DNA of 64,000 nt from Enchytraeus crypticus (taxonomy: Eukaryota > Annelida > Clitellata > Enchytraeida > Enchytraeidae), in NCBI GenBank assembly GCA_905160935.1, contig CAJHZI010000426.1:43501-107500 (forward strand), read 5' to 3'. The first letter of the stretch is position 1. Each line of letters starts with the position of its first letter. The notes below the pieces were generated by a model that saw only the letters and a list, made by a program, of their open reading frames with translations, was not told the origin of the DNA and did no database searches. Positions 1-13,200 of this stretch are shown piece after piece. Both the position numbers and the translations under genes were made by a program.

Positions 1-887
1 ATGTGCCACAGGGCTCTGTTTTGGGGCCTCTATTATTTTTAGTTTACATCAATGACATTGACATAGATATTGTATCTAAATTTAGTAAATTTGCAGATGA
101 TTCTAAAGTAGCAAAGATAGTAAACAACATTGAAGATGCTGACATTTTAAAGTATGATATAAAAATATTACAGAACTGGTCTAGGGATTGGCTAATGGAG
201 TTCAATGCTGAGAAATGTGGAGTTATGCATATAGGGAATAATAATTTCGAAATTGAGTATACATTGAACAATGTTAAACTAAAATCCACAAACAGTGAGA
301 GGGATTTAGGAGTCTTTGTGGATAGCTCTTTTAAATTTAGTGAAACTTGAAATAAAGTTGTAAATAGTGCTAATTGTGTATTAAGAATGATTAAAAGAAC
401 AATTGCATGTAGAAATAAAGATATTGTGGTAAGGCTATATAAGGCTCTTGTACGGCCCAAACTTGAATACTGCGTTCAGGCTTGGTGCCCATATCTTAAG
501 AAAGATATCGACAAATTAGAAAGGGTACAAGCCAGAGCAACAAGGCTGGTATTTGACTGTCAAAAACTTAGTTATGAGAATAGATTAAAATTCATAGGAT
601 TAACCTCTTTAAGTGAGAGAAGAACTAGAGGAGATTTAATAGAAGTTTTTAAGATACTCAAAGGCTTCAGCAAAGTTAACCATAGTATTTGGTTTAATTT
701 ATCAAACAGCAGAAACACAAGGGGACATATTTATAAACTTAGTAAATTTAGAAGTAGACTAGATTTAAGGAAATTTTTCTTTAGTCAGAGAGTTATAAAT
801 GCTTGGAATAGTTTGCTACGCGAAGTTGTAGAAGCAGAATCAGTGAATGCTTTTAGAAATAAATATGGTAAACATAAGAACATGTAA
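1..887 (+). mobile_element. Non-LTR retrotransposon fragment, 3' part of reverse transcriptase ORF
   Basis: The reading frame enters from the left edge and runs to a stop at 885-887. Early residues hold the thumb-side reverse transcriptase motifs PQGSVLGPLLFLVYIND and the catalytic FADDSK (the FADD form of YXDD). Further on are LVRPKLEYCVQAWCPY and ERVQARATR, typical of the C-terminal region of CR1/Jockey-type LINEs. The frame is broken once, by a TGA at 348-350; the sequence either side stays open in the same frame, so this copy is dead but young. The endonuclease and 5' part lie outside the window. Bases to about 1060 may be its 3' UTR. It sits on the sense strand inside an EXOC6 intron. 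The exact clade is not settled. Confidence 0.85.
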
Positions 888-1202
888 ATAAGATGCTAAT
901 TACATGTTCAGTGTAATACATAGGCTATGTACAAATTTCACATGTTGACATGAAGTCTGTATGATTTGATTTATATTAATTGGTTTTAGTTAAGAGTCTG
1001 ATGAGTCTTAAACAAGCATATAATTGCTTCCTGACTCTGTAATGTTATGTTATCACAACCAGCACATAATTAATAATTTGTCTATTCTATCAGTAGTAAT
1101 AGTTCCATGTATTTGATCTGAAATAGAGGCTACCACACCAGCGACTAGCGACATCTAGTTGGTTACCTCAAAAACGAAATTAGTAGCGGAATAATAATAA
1201 TA
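888..1202. other. Intronic sequence, no gene seen
   Basis: This lies between the LINE reading frame and the first SINE. It may contain the LINE 3' UTR. I see no exon-like open frame with splice sites and no clear repeat unit. It ends in a short ATA-rich tract where a SINE-A copy begins. Confidence 0.5.
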
Positions 1203-1445
1203 ACACACATTATAGTTAAATAATCAACTATGTTGATATCTATCACTTTTTAATACCACATGTTTAAACCATTAGGCAATTTATTCCATTTTCCGTATAA
1301 CCAGTCCAGTGAATGTCCGAGATTTTACTCTCAGATCAGCGTGACTGGGATTCGAACCCACGATAGTTCAATTCACCTCAGGGTCTGTCATTTAATTCTT
1401 CATGACATTATCTACACCGCTAACTATTGCGCTATTAAGACATTC
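1203..1445 (-). repeat. tRNA-derived SINE, family A
   Basis: Read on the minus strand, the head carries an A-box-like segment and the B box GGGTTCGAATCCCAG. The conserved body follows (ATCTGAGAGTAAAATCTCGG), and then the 3' part with a TTTAAACATGTGGTATTAAA motif. About twelve copies of the family occur in the window on both strands. The head points to RNA polymerase III transcription and LINE-dependent mobility; the partner LINE is not identified. Confidence 0.85.
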
Positions 1446-1457
1446 AAAGCTATAATA

Positions 1458-1527
1458 TTATAAGCTATAGGCTACATAAGGTATGGATAAGGCATATACT
1501 CTGTGAAGGGATTAACTTGTTGATTAT
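1458..1527 (-). repeat. Fragment of dispersed repeat family D
   Basis: A short piece with the sequence around GGCTACATAAGGTATGGA and AAGGGATTAACTTGTTGAT, which recurs in fuller copies at 19438-19785, 27412-27779 and 52478-52838. It is wedged between two SINE-A copies. No coding potential is seen in the family. Confidence 0.6.
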
Positions 1528-1528
1528 C

Positions 1529-1760
1529 GAATGTCTAAATAGCTCAGGGGTAGCGTCATGAATTCTTAAAAGACAGATTCTGAGGTGAATTGAATCCTCG
1601 TGTGTTCGAATCCCAGCCGCGCTGATCTGAGAGTAAAATCTCGGACATTCACTGGACTGGTTATACGGAAAATGGAATAAATTGCCTAACGGTTTAAACA
1701 TGTGGTATTAAAAAAGTGATAGATATCAACATAGTGAGATCATTTCACTATTATGAATGT
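1529..1760 (+). repeat. tRNA-derived SINE, family A
   Basis: A full-length forward copy: A-box-like TAGCTCAGGGGTAGCG, B box TGTTCGAATCCCAG, body and 3' end. It is opposite in orientation to the copy at 1203-1445, so the pair forms a large inverted repeat with a family D fragment as spacer. Confidence 0.85.
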
Positions 1761-1769
1761 TTACTTTGT

Positions 1770-1850
1770 TTACAATTCACCTCAGAGTCTGTCATTTAAT
1801 TCTTCATGACGTTATCTACACCTCCAACCACTGCGCTATTGAGACATAAC
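1770..1850 (-). repeat. Partial SINE family A (tRNA head only)
   Basis: Only the tRNA-like head is present, including the segment around ACCTCAGAGTCTGTCATTTA and the GCGCTATTGAGACAT end. The body is missing. It ends about 25 bases before the acceptor of the first EXOC6 exon in the window. Confidence 0.7.
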
Positions 1851-1874
1851 TGAGAAGGAATGTTTTAAATGTAG

Positions 1875-2072
1875 ACGGCACAAGAGAACGGCCTGGACCC
1901 CACGCTAGCGAGCATGCACGGCAAGAAGAGGGCGGCCCCCCAGCCCCCCGGGCACACTGGCCCCAAGCAGAATGGTATCGTCGATATACACCAGGGGGCG
2001 AAAGATGTCGTGGCAGAAAAACATCGCAATAACCCCTTCAATGACGATGCCGCAACGCCTGATTCTGAAGAG
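1875..2072 (+). CDS. EXOC6: EXOC6 exon 1 in window
   Basis: Acceptor AATGTAG, donor GAGGTTAGT, phase 0 at both ends, 66 codons. It starts TAQENGLDP, in line with the ETAMKQAQ segment of vertebrate EXOC6, and ends TPDSEE. The rest is a poorly conserved hydrophilic linker (GKKRAAPQPP), more GC-rich than its surroundings. This is the least certain exon because the linker is not conserved; frame, splice sites and position in the protein all fit. Confidence 0.75.
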
Positions 2073-5000
2073 GTTAGTTCTTGATGCTTGGCTGGAGCCA
2101 GTGGCGACGTCGGTAAGATACTCGACCGCGGTGCAGTATGCGCGGGTTCAAATTCTGGGCTCGCCCGTCACTAACATCGCTTTCGAGTGAGAAAACTGAC
2201 GTTAATCTTAGCTTTTTAACTTTACTTTTTCAAAGATTTGTGATTTTAACTGATTAATTTGATGCAAGTAAGAAGTAAGATTTTATTATGCTGCACTGTG
2301 TCTATTCATTTTAAATGTTCTTATTTATTTTTATAATCTATGCCTTCATCTGATAAATTTTGTGTAATTAAGAGAAAATCTAGAATGTTAAATAGGTATA
2401 ACGCGACCATTGTTGAACTAGGATTCAAGGGAAGATTGTGGTGAATTAAAGTAAAAACTAAGCTAAGTTACGCTTTGTCCATGCTATTGAAATGAATCTC
2501 TAGAGCTGCGTATTATATTTCTTCCATTGCTCAAGTGACACTGAAACCGTCTCTGTCTCAGAGATTGTCTGAATGGTTTTATAACAAAAATGTTGAATTA
2601 ATTTAACCTAAACAGGCTGTCAATAACCTAAACTTACTTGAACCTAAATTAATTAAACCTAAACTGACAGTCAATCAATCAATCAATCAATAAGAATTTA
2701 ACCTCCGGTTCCTTGCCATAAAGCGTCTCTTGCAGACTCTGCACTAACAGGCGACAAAGCACCACACGATGACGACTGAATACATAGAGACCAAAAGAGA
2801 AAGCGAGATCAAAACAGTGCAAGTCCAAGATCCAAGGTCATGACGAAAGCTTGCCATACATTTAACTGACGTCTGTCGTTGAAGCCCAGAATGTTAATGA
2901 TAATTAGAATTTCAGTTGCTGATAAAATCAATGATTTGTAGGAGTCACGTTAAGCATGCTGTCTGACGATTGCTGTTGTTTTATAGGCTACAGCAGCCCA
3001 GGATCTGATAGACTTCGCTCCCGTGTACCGCTGCCTTCATATCTACTCTGTCCTCGTAAGTGAAGTCATCAATCAATCAATCAACCAATCAATCAAATCT
3101 ATTAATTCTGAATCCTATTGACATATCAGTCAATCCTATCAAGTCAATACCTTATAGACAGGCTTTGCTTTAGTATAGCGGATATACAAGAATAATTTAT
3201 TCTAAAGGATCTTTTTTCGCTTCTGTTATGGCGACTAAAGAAATCAGTTAAGAACTGCAGAGGTGAATTCTGAATCAACAATTTTCCCTGCAAGTAGATC
3301 TGTACCTGATCGATCGGTGTTGTGCTCCGTAAAGAACGAGATAAATTAGCATATTTTCTCGTACAATCCAACGAAGATCTGGAGAGATTAAGGCTGCGTC
3401 TCTAGTTTGTAATATTGTCCACTTGTCTCAAATGATGTGATTCTTAGGACTAAATAGAATTTTTATTTTTAGACTTTTCTATTTCATACAGTACAATATT
3501 AACAAAAATTTAAATTTAATCTCTTTTATATATATTAACTATTATGCTATATCTGATTGAATTGAAATAAACAAATGCATTATTATTACTACTATTACTG
3601 TTATCATTACCATTAACATTACTATTACTATTCTTATTATTATTAATATTATTATTATTATTATTACTACTATTACTATTACTGTCTTCGACTTCGACTA
3701 CTACTGTTATCAATATCGCCACTGGTTGGTGCCAGTGGCGATATTGATAAGATACTCGACCGCGGATCAGAATGTGTGGGGTTCAAATCCTGGGTTTTCC
3801 CCGTCACTGACATCGCTTTCGAGTGAGGAAACTGACGTTAACCTTAGCTTTACCAGCTTTTTATTACTATTTGAATATCAATGAACAAAGACAATTTGAT
3901 TGTTTGTTTATTACTGACTATTTAATTGTTTCAACGACTCGGTGTTGTTTTGTTTGTCGCAGGGGATTAAGGACACGTTTGAGTCGTACTACAGGAAGCA
4001 GCGGAGGAAGCAGGCAAGGCTTGCCCTTGAGCCTCCGACCAGCATGGTCAGTGCTTGATGTTATCATGAACTATATGATCCTTCTGTAGCATTGGTTGTT
4101 TTAGTGTAAGATTTGTATGATGTAGTTTCGAAGGTAGTTATCGAATAGAGGTGTAAGATGTTTGATACAATTGATTCAGTAATATGCAGCTACAGCAGTT
4201 GTTGAAGAAGATTTTGTTGCTTCAGGCAGTTCACAGGTGGCAGCAGCTGTTTATTTTCTGCAATTAAAATATATCGCTACAGTTAAGCTAGCTGTTGCCA
4301 TTACGTACATGCTCGAAGTGAAAATTCGTTCTTGACATTCTCGTAAGCTGGCAGAAATTGAAGGGTATCGTTTTCTAATTTATTTCAAAACTAAATTACT
4401 CTGCCATTGATAATTATTAGTGGATTTCTGATATTTTCCTGACGTAGCCTATTAACCTGAAGCCTGATTCTTGATCTAGATTAATTAGATCTTGCTCGTT
4501 GATCTGTAGGATCAGTCCTATGAACTGTAGGACTGATTGATAACGTCTCTTCAGTACAGCTTACTTTCATGTCTGGCTCTCCCATCACTGATGATGCCTA
4601 TAGGTGACAAGTGCTATATTGAATCTGTTTTAAGTTTCTGATAAAAGATATAAATGGATGCATGTTTTTACTAAGCTAATGGTGGAACATGTTGCTTAAG
4701 CTGACTTCTATTAGGCATTGCATGTTGCTAGGTTGTTGTAAATATGTTATAATACGTTTTAGTTGAATGGTATTGGTTAAGCTAATTCTTGCTCTCTGGC
4801 TCCTATTCTCTGTTTATTGTTAAGTTTCTATTTCTGTATCTTAATATGTGAGAGTTATTTTTCTTTAATTTTGATTCACATAAAGTCGTAATAATTTATA
4901 ATGTGTAATATCTTTTGAATGTGTACAATTTAGATAAGTATACTGTTTTTGTTGTCTTGCATTCTAGCTTATGCCTTTGCATGATTCTACTTCTCATTTT

Positions 5001-5909
5001 GCGTACTGACTGTTAATGCTATGCACTTCTCTACACCTGTCTCAAGTATAATACTGTTAGAAGTCTCTCTTTTTTCATTTGTCTAAACTATCTATAGTAC
5101 TATTATGCTCATCTCTGTAACCATATCATCTTTGTTATCTGTATCATCTTTGTTATCTGTATCATCTGTGTTATCTGTATCATCTTTGTTATCTGTATCA
5201 TCTTTGTTATCTGTATCATCTGTGTTATCTGTATCATCTTTGTTATCTGTATCATCTGTGTTATCTGTATCATCTTTGTTATCTGTATCATCTTTGTTAT
5301 CTGTATCATCTGTATTATCTGTATCATCTTTGTTATCTGTATCATCTTTGTTATCTGTATCATTTTTGTTATTTGTATCATCTCTTTTATCTGTATCATC
5401 TCTATCTTAGTGCCCACTGGCAGGTCCATGGCATATAACGCCTCAACGCTTCGCTCTCTTCCGTTTTCTCTTCATGTCCACATAAGAGTGGACCTTTAGA
5501 TCATTTAATATGACTTAGCATTATTCTTGGAGGATTCTGCTTTGACGAGGTGGGCCCCTATGCCTTTCTCAGCTTCGACTAACATTTACTGGACAGGGGC
5601 GTCATTCCTGAGAATAATCCTGTTTACCTATCTGTATAATCTCTCTGTTAATATCTCTGTTATCCTATTGTATCTGTTATTTTTGTTATATCTGTTATCT
5701 CTATTATCTCTGTTATCCTTGTTATCTCTATTATCTCTGTTATCCTTGTTATCTCTATTATCTCTCTTATCTCTGTTATTTTGTTATCTCTGTTACCCGT
5801 GTTGTCTCTCTCTATTAGGATATCGCTAAGAGAGCGGTGCAGCAGCATGGAGCTGATCCCAAACCGGTAAGAGAGTCTGAGAGTCCATAGTCCTCAATAG
5901 ATTGATCAG

Positions 5910-5944
<35 letters not shown>

Positions 5945-5945
5945 G

Positions 5946-5981
<36 letters not shown>

Positions 5982-5985
5982 CCTG

Positions 5986-6016
<31 letters not shown>

Positions 6017-7228
6017 TCAATTCAATTTCCTGCTTGCAGTAATATTTGCTTTGCTGATACCTGCATGATTTTATTGATCGATTGATTAATTGATTGATTG
6101 ACTGATTCATTGTTTGTTTATTGAAGATCAGTTGCTTTGCTTAATTTCGCTTGCTTTGAATTTTCTAGTCTTTTCTTTATTAGTGTATGTTATGCTTGAT
6201 TTAGCACAAACCTGTCCACAGTTCCAGTCTTTATCCTGTGTTAATCAAAATATTGTAAAAGTGTCAAACTTGATGTAATACTATTTATCTAGTTAAGAAG
6301 ATTTTGAATGTGCTTCATGTAGTAGAATGGAGTGTGATTAAATACTATTTTACTTACTTCACCATCAGTAAATGGGAAATGGATGTCGAATCTTGATTGA
6401 TTTAGTGATTGATTATTCAGTGATCGATTATTTAGTGATCGAATATTTAGTGATTGATTATTTAGTGATTGATTGATTTAGTGATTGATTATTTAGTGAT
6501 TGATTATTTAGTGATTGATTGATTTAGTGATTGATTATTTAGTGATTGATTATTTAGTGATTGATTGATTGTGATTGATTATTTGGAGTGATTATTACTG
6601 ATTGATTATTAGTGAGTGATTTTAATTTAGGAGTGCTTATTAGTGAGTGATTATTTAGGAGTGATGAATTTAGTGAGTGATTAATTTAGTCGGGATATTT
6701 AGTCGGTGATTAACCTCCTTAGTCAGACAGGGATTTAATTTAGTCGTGTGATAATTAGTGGTGATTAATTTAGTCGGTGATTAATTTAGTCGGTGACTAA
6801 TTTAGTGATTGATTAATTTAGTTAGTGATTGATTCCTATAGAAGACCTTTAGTTTAAGGATCTTAATATTACAACTTCTAATATGCGCATAAAGCTTTAG
6901 AATTTACTATCGGGTAACTGTGTTTATTCCTATGTGGCAGTTAACGTTGATATTGTGGATATGTTATAACTAGACTGGCTTGTGCTGCACAGAGGAAACA
7001 ACCACCGACATTGTTTGTTTCATACCAAATATAAAGTTTTTAAGATTTTCTGTTATAAAGTTTCTCATAATCAACCTGGGTAATACCCAAAAGAAGTTTG
7101 AAATATTCTTTGATTGAGCTTGAAGAAAGGACACATACTAAAAAGAAATTATCTTAATCAATATCTATTCTTGGGAAATCGCAGCAATGCGTTACTATTA
7201 GTAACATATAAAACTGTTGAATGCTTTC

Positions 7229-7270
<42 letters not shown>

Positions 7271-10200
7271 CACATTATAGTGAAGCGATCAACTATGTTG
7301 ATATCTATCACTTTTTATTACCACATTTTTAAACCGTTAGGCAATTTAGTCCATTTTCTATGTAACCAGTCCAGTGAATGTCCGAGATTTTACTCTCAGA
7401 TCAGCGCGGCTGGGATTCGAACCCACGAGGGTTCAATTCACCTCAGGATCTGTATTTTCTATATTTCTAGAATCATTAGAATCATTGCACACATACATCT
7501 GTTTCCCTATTTCCTACGTACCTTGATATTACTTATATCGGCAAACTGCTGTACTGCAGAGTGGCAACCTGTTTAGATATAAGTTTATTTAATAGTTATT
7601 TTTAATTGTAATTTAATTACTATAGAATGCTAAAAACGATAGAGATTCAAACTAAAAACTCATCTTTGTAATCAACCGTGGATGAGCAACCTGTTTGTAA
7701 ATCTTCAAAGTATTTTATTGTAACTAGGATATGCCACTAATGAAAAATCTATTATATTGTATTATTATGTAACTAGGATATGCCGCTTATGAAGCTTCTA
7801 TTTTAGTGTATTATTATTTAACTAACAGCTGAAAGCTAAGGTTAACGTCAGTTTTCTCACTCGAAAGCGATGTCAGTGAAAGGCGAGCCCTGGATTTGAA
7901 CCCCGCACATACTGATCCGCGGTCGAATATCTTACCGACATCGCCACTGGCTCCAGTCAGGATATGCCACTAACGAAGCTTCTGTTGTATTGTATTATAA
8001 TGTAACTAAGACATGCCACTGATGAAGCTTCTGTTGTATTGTATTATAAAGTAACTAGGACATGCCACTGATGAAGCTTCTGCTGTATTGTATTATAAAG
8101 TAACTAGGACATGCCACTGATGAAGCTTCTATTCAGAGATTTGCTAGTGTGATTTCATCTTTGCACAACTAAACTTTGCTTTCAATAGAAAATAAGACTA
8201 CAGTGGATGTCAGCAGGGCGGCTGCTAAATTGGGTGAGCAGCAACAACAACATGTTCAGATTAGTTGAAGGGGTGTGTGACGTGATTTGATGTTTTTGTA
8301 CAGACGGAGACGCTAGAGGGCTACAAAGCTTATTTCTATGACATCGTCGGGTCTGCTTATTCTCTTATATTGTATTTATATTTTTAATACTGTTTTCCAA
8401 AGGAGTAATTTAATGTTCAGAATCTTGTTTTATAGTAAATGAACGACTGCATAGCAGTCATAGTGCAGATGTTATTATGCTTTATTAGATGTTTTCTACG
8501 TTATCATATGTTATCATGCGTTATTAGATGTTATCATACGTTATCATGCGTTATTAGATGTTTTGTACATTATCATATGTTATCAAATGCTATTAGATCT
8601 TATCATACGTTATCAAGCGTTATTAGATGTTATTTGATGTAATCAGCTGTTTACACATGTTGTCATATGTTACGAGATATTCTCAATAACAAATCTGTTG
8701 GAATATATACTCAACAAGTCACTTATTTGCTTTATTATATGAATAATTGGAATATAAAGTATTACACAAGCTCTCCCACTATTGACTTGTATTGAGATTT
8801 GAACCTGGTCCAGGACTTTGCAAATATCTTAGGATATTTCATTTTCCTGATATGTCAAGGACGACGGTATCTCGCTAGGTACCAACCCTGACATGTTGCT
8901 TTATTATTTAATTTTCTATTAAAATTTCGGCGAGCCTCAGTGAAATCAATTGCTTGATTGATTCACTAATTGATTGACTGACTGTCAGGCTGACTGTCAG
9001 GCTGACTGTCTGGCTGACTGAATGATTTATTGATTGATATTTGCAGGTTCTTTGTAGTAGAAGATCGCATACTTAGCACAACCACCGGGCTGATAAACCA
9101 ATCCTATCTTGATGAACTGTGGGACTCGGCTCTAGCGAAGATTGTAGCAGTTCTAAGAACTCACATTGTATGTACACTGTACTGGCCCATTCATCTAAAC
9201 AACTCGTTTCCTTGGAATAAATTTATAATTAGTAATTTACGCAGAAAGAAGAAATGTATACGCCTAGGTGTATTGTTATTATAATTATTACTTTTTTGAC
9301 ACCGTGATGTTAGTGCCATTTTTATTTTTAAATTTTCGAGTGGTAAACATTTTTTTAGCGAGATATTTATGAATCTTGTATAGCACCTTAAATTTTAGTT
9401 GAGATTTTATTTTAATGCAAAATTCTCAAGGAAACTAGTAATATCGTTGTACAAGGCGTTAATGTAATATTATGCTGAATAATGTTTTAATGCAGTTTAA
9501 TATGTAAATGTAATTAAAGTAATAGCATTATGTATTAAATGTCTCAATGGCTCAGTGTGTAAGCGCGTTAGGTAACGGTATGAAGTTTTAAGTGGCTGTT
9601 TCTGAGATTCTGGGATCAATTCCCGGTAGAGCTGATCAGAGAGTAGAATCTCGCACAGTCACGTTTTAGGATACACTTGACTACTTGAGGTGAAGCTCTA
9701 CGGATTTCTGACCTTGACGTTAAACCCGTATTTTAAGAAATTGTAATGGCTTTGGATTACTATGGTTGTTAAATTATTGTATAAGAACTTGTTTGGGTTT
9801 TGTCAGGGTTTTTGCACAGACACGACACTACTGCTGCAAGTAAAGAATCTGATAATGCTGTTCTGCCTGACGTTAAGAGTACGTAGCTATACAACCTACT
9901 TCATTCAATTAAGCTTTGTGCCTTCTTTCTGAGATTTACTTAGTCATTCTATTTGTCAGATTTTATGGGTATGATGTTATACCTATTGTTTATTATGAAC
10001 AACTGTCGTTTGCTTTTTATTGCTACTGTCTGCTATTGCTGTCTGTTATATATCATTTGTTATTGACAACTGCTATTGTTATTGGCAGCTATTATTTTTA
10101 TAGTCAACTGTTATTGTTAAAGACAACTGATTTTGTTGAAGACAGATGCTAGTTGTTATTGACAGCTGCTATTTATTATTGACAGCTGCTATTTATTATT

Positions 10201-13200
10201 GACTGCTGTTATTTATTATTGACAGCTGCTATTTATTATTGATAGCTGCTATTTGTTATTGACTGCTGTTATTTATTATTGACAGCTGCTATTTATTATT
10301 GATAGCTGCTATTTGTTATTGACTGCTGTTATTTATTATTGACAGCTGGTATTTGTTATTGTTAGGGTTATGGCTTCTCAGTGAGTCAGCTCTATGAACT
10401 ACTGCTGGGTGTGAGGTGAGAGTTGTTGTTGTTGCTCTAATATTTATGCTTTTTGTGTAGCACAATTCTTTACTTAAAGTCATTATGTAATTTTATTCTT
10501 ACTTTTTCGTATTTAACGTTCAGTGTTTACTGTTTAGTGTTCTGTAATATATATCATGCCGAGGCGACTTTATGCTTAATTAGCTAAGTGAAGAAATATT
10601 TCGTGAGAGTATACTGAGCCGAGTTTAAGGATGGGAATTGAAAACTGCCTTGTGAATAATAATTTTGAAAGTAAAATATGTACTATATGAGAAGACAAAG
10701 TCATTGTTTTTATTCTAGAATAAATTGCCAATGAATTACTTTGCATGAGTATGACAATCAACTTTGACATAAGTGCATTAGGTGAATCCGTGGAGAGAGA
10801 GAGATAATATAGGGTGTCGCATAAGTTCGTATACCGTTTTCAAATTGCAGTAATTCGGCTAGTAAAGGTCGCATGTTCATAAAATTTCGTATTGGTGTAT
10901 AATAGATGTGAATTAGATGTTGGTGCAAGTTTATTTTCATTAGACCTGGAAATGACGTCACACGGCGCTGTCGCGCAATGTGACCCATTTTCTGACTGGC
11001 GCAGCTAGAGACACGCTGTGGCTGCATGATTCGCGTTCCTGGAAATTACCTGATGTTGTCGTCCAGGACCGCAGTCAAGGCTAATCAACGTGTCAATGTT
11101 ATTGTTCGATGAGGCCGCGTATAATTTATAATATGGATAAAATTAAAATAATACAATTACGTGCACAGGCAGTAGTATTGGCTAAAGAAGGATATTCGCA
11201 TAAATGTATTGCACAAAAGTTAAATCGGAGTAAGTGTTGGGTTACGAAGTGGGTAGGTCGAAGCAAATTTGACGAAAAACTAGTGGATATGAAACGTAGT
11301 GGACGTCCGAAGATACTGTCTAATACAGCCAAGCGTCTCATCCAATCCGCAAAATACAGACGTGGACAGAGTTTGCGCCGTATTTCAAATCAACTGAAAA
11401 TTCGTAATGAACGTGCTTCTAAGGACACAATTCGCAGATACATGGTTAATGACCTGAAGTGGAAGAACTGGCGTCGCAAAAAAATTCCACTGTTGACTGA
11501 TGCTCACAAGGTGAAACGTATTAAGTTTGCGCGTGATCATCGTAATTGGACTGTTCAGGATTGGTCAAATGTTCTGTTTACTGACGAGTCACCCTTCAAA
11601 GTGTTTTACATACCCAATCCCAAGAACGACACTGTGTGGGGATCACAGGAGAGTAATGTTCCTCCCGCTGCTCAAATGAAGTTCAGTCCCTCGGTTATGG
11701 TTTGGGGCGGAATGACTGCACACGGATTAACGAGTCTGCACTTCATTCCGAACGGTACACGACTTAACTCGGATTATTACATTGTAAACATACTGGATAA
11801 ACTCGTCAAGCCAGCGTTTCAAAGAATCGTAACCGGCGGCAACGTTACTCGAGTAAAGCTGTTCAATGACAATGACCTTGGCATCTTTCAACAGGATGGT
11901 GCAAGATGTCATACATCAGCCAAAACAACAAGATGGTTGGAAGACAACATTCCATCGTACATTAAGCCGAAGGACTGGCCACCGAACTCTCCAGACCTTT
12001 CTCCTATCGAGAACCTGTGGAGTATTCTGTCGTTTAGTGTCTACCGCGATCCAGAGCCCACGAATGTTGTGCAGCTGAAACGTCGTCTACAACAAGCTTG
12101 GAGATCAGTGAAAGTGGAAATACTTCAGACATTAATCAAATCTATGCCGGATAGAATACTCGCTGTCATTAAGCAAAAAGGAAATACTATAAAATATTAG
12201 TTTTTGCGAAAATGTGACGTCATTCAGAAAAATTTCAGTTTCTACTTAATTACTTGTACGATTACAAATTAAATTGTACCCATATATTTTATTTATCGTG
12301 TCTACATACTGTCCAAATTTGGTTTAAAACGGTTAAGTAGTTCCAGAGTTAATGCAATTTGAAAACGGTATACGAACTTATGCGACACCCTATATTTCAA
12401 CTCTGCTTATCAACCGTTCTGCAACCTCTCGTAATTCTTGCTTATTTAAGATGTCGTGCAATGCTTTAGCTTTGTGGTGTGTATGATCTCTAAGGGACCA
12501 GTACAGTGAGATCTTGAGGAAGAAGTGGGTCGAGGTGTTCAACAAGATATTTGAGGAGGACAACTACACGCCCATATCTGTGGAGACAGAGGAAGAGTAT
12601 CAGAGGATTGTTACCATCTACCCTTTCAACGATCCTGCGTTAGAACAGGTTAACATCGTCTGCTAGCGTTTAGCGCCTATTTACCATCAGAAGAACGTTA
12701 CACAGGAGGTGTGGCTAGGTGATGCATAGGAGGTGCGGCTAGTTGTTGTATAGCTTAGAATTAAATTTTAAAATGAACTAAAATAATTTTCCAGTTCGGT
12801 CTAAAAATTAATTCACCGATTCAACACAGTCTGGGCACCAAATTCGATGATTTTTTAATACCTATATAGGGTGATTGTTGTAGTACGTAATAACGATGAT
12901 TTTTGGAATATGTAAATACGTTGATTGTTGTAATATGTTATTAGAAAGGTTTTGTAATACATTGGACAGGCACCGTTTCCGAAGCGCTTTCCGTTCTCTC
13001 AGTTTGTACCGAGAGTTTACACAGAGGTTAAAGAGTACATCTATGGGTGCCTCAAGTTCTCTGAGGATCTTCATCTCAGGTTAGACAGTGTAATTGTACT
13101 ATTTGTCAGAATTTATAATTAATGAAGTCAAGATAAAATCTAAAGATCGCAAAATGAATGAGATAGATTCGTTGACTACTGAAATTGTTCACTGTCACAC

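Larger units (their letters stand above)
4047..8303. other. Large EXOC6 intron dominated by satellites and SINEs
   Basis: A 4.3-kb intron. Its first 1 kb is unique AT-rich sequence with nothing recognised. Then come an 18-bp minisatellite, TTATC tracts, a TCAA tract, a TTAGTGATTGATT array, one SINE-A, one SINE-B and a 49-bp minisatellite, each listed separately. No exon was found inside it; the codon before and after join in phase. Confidence 0.8.

Noticed and set aside
1972..2190. 72-codon frame as a separate gene
   Set aside because: Out of frame with the EXOC6 exon there and continues into a SINE-B.
5105..5429. Open frames of about 100 codons on both strands
   Set aside because: They come from an 18-bp satellite whose period is a multiple of three.
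7217..7576. 119-codon frame
   Set aside because: Spans an AAT microsatellite and a SINE-A copy.
9820..9878. Alternative start of EXOC6 exon 6 at the nearer CACAG acceptor
   Set aside because: It would place a stop codon in frame; the upstream TTGTCAG acceptor gives the conserved CTD and KNL residues.
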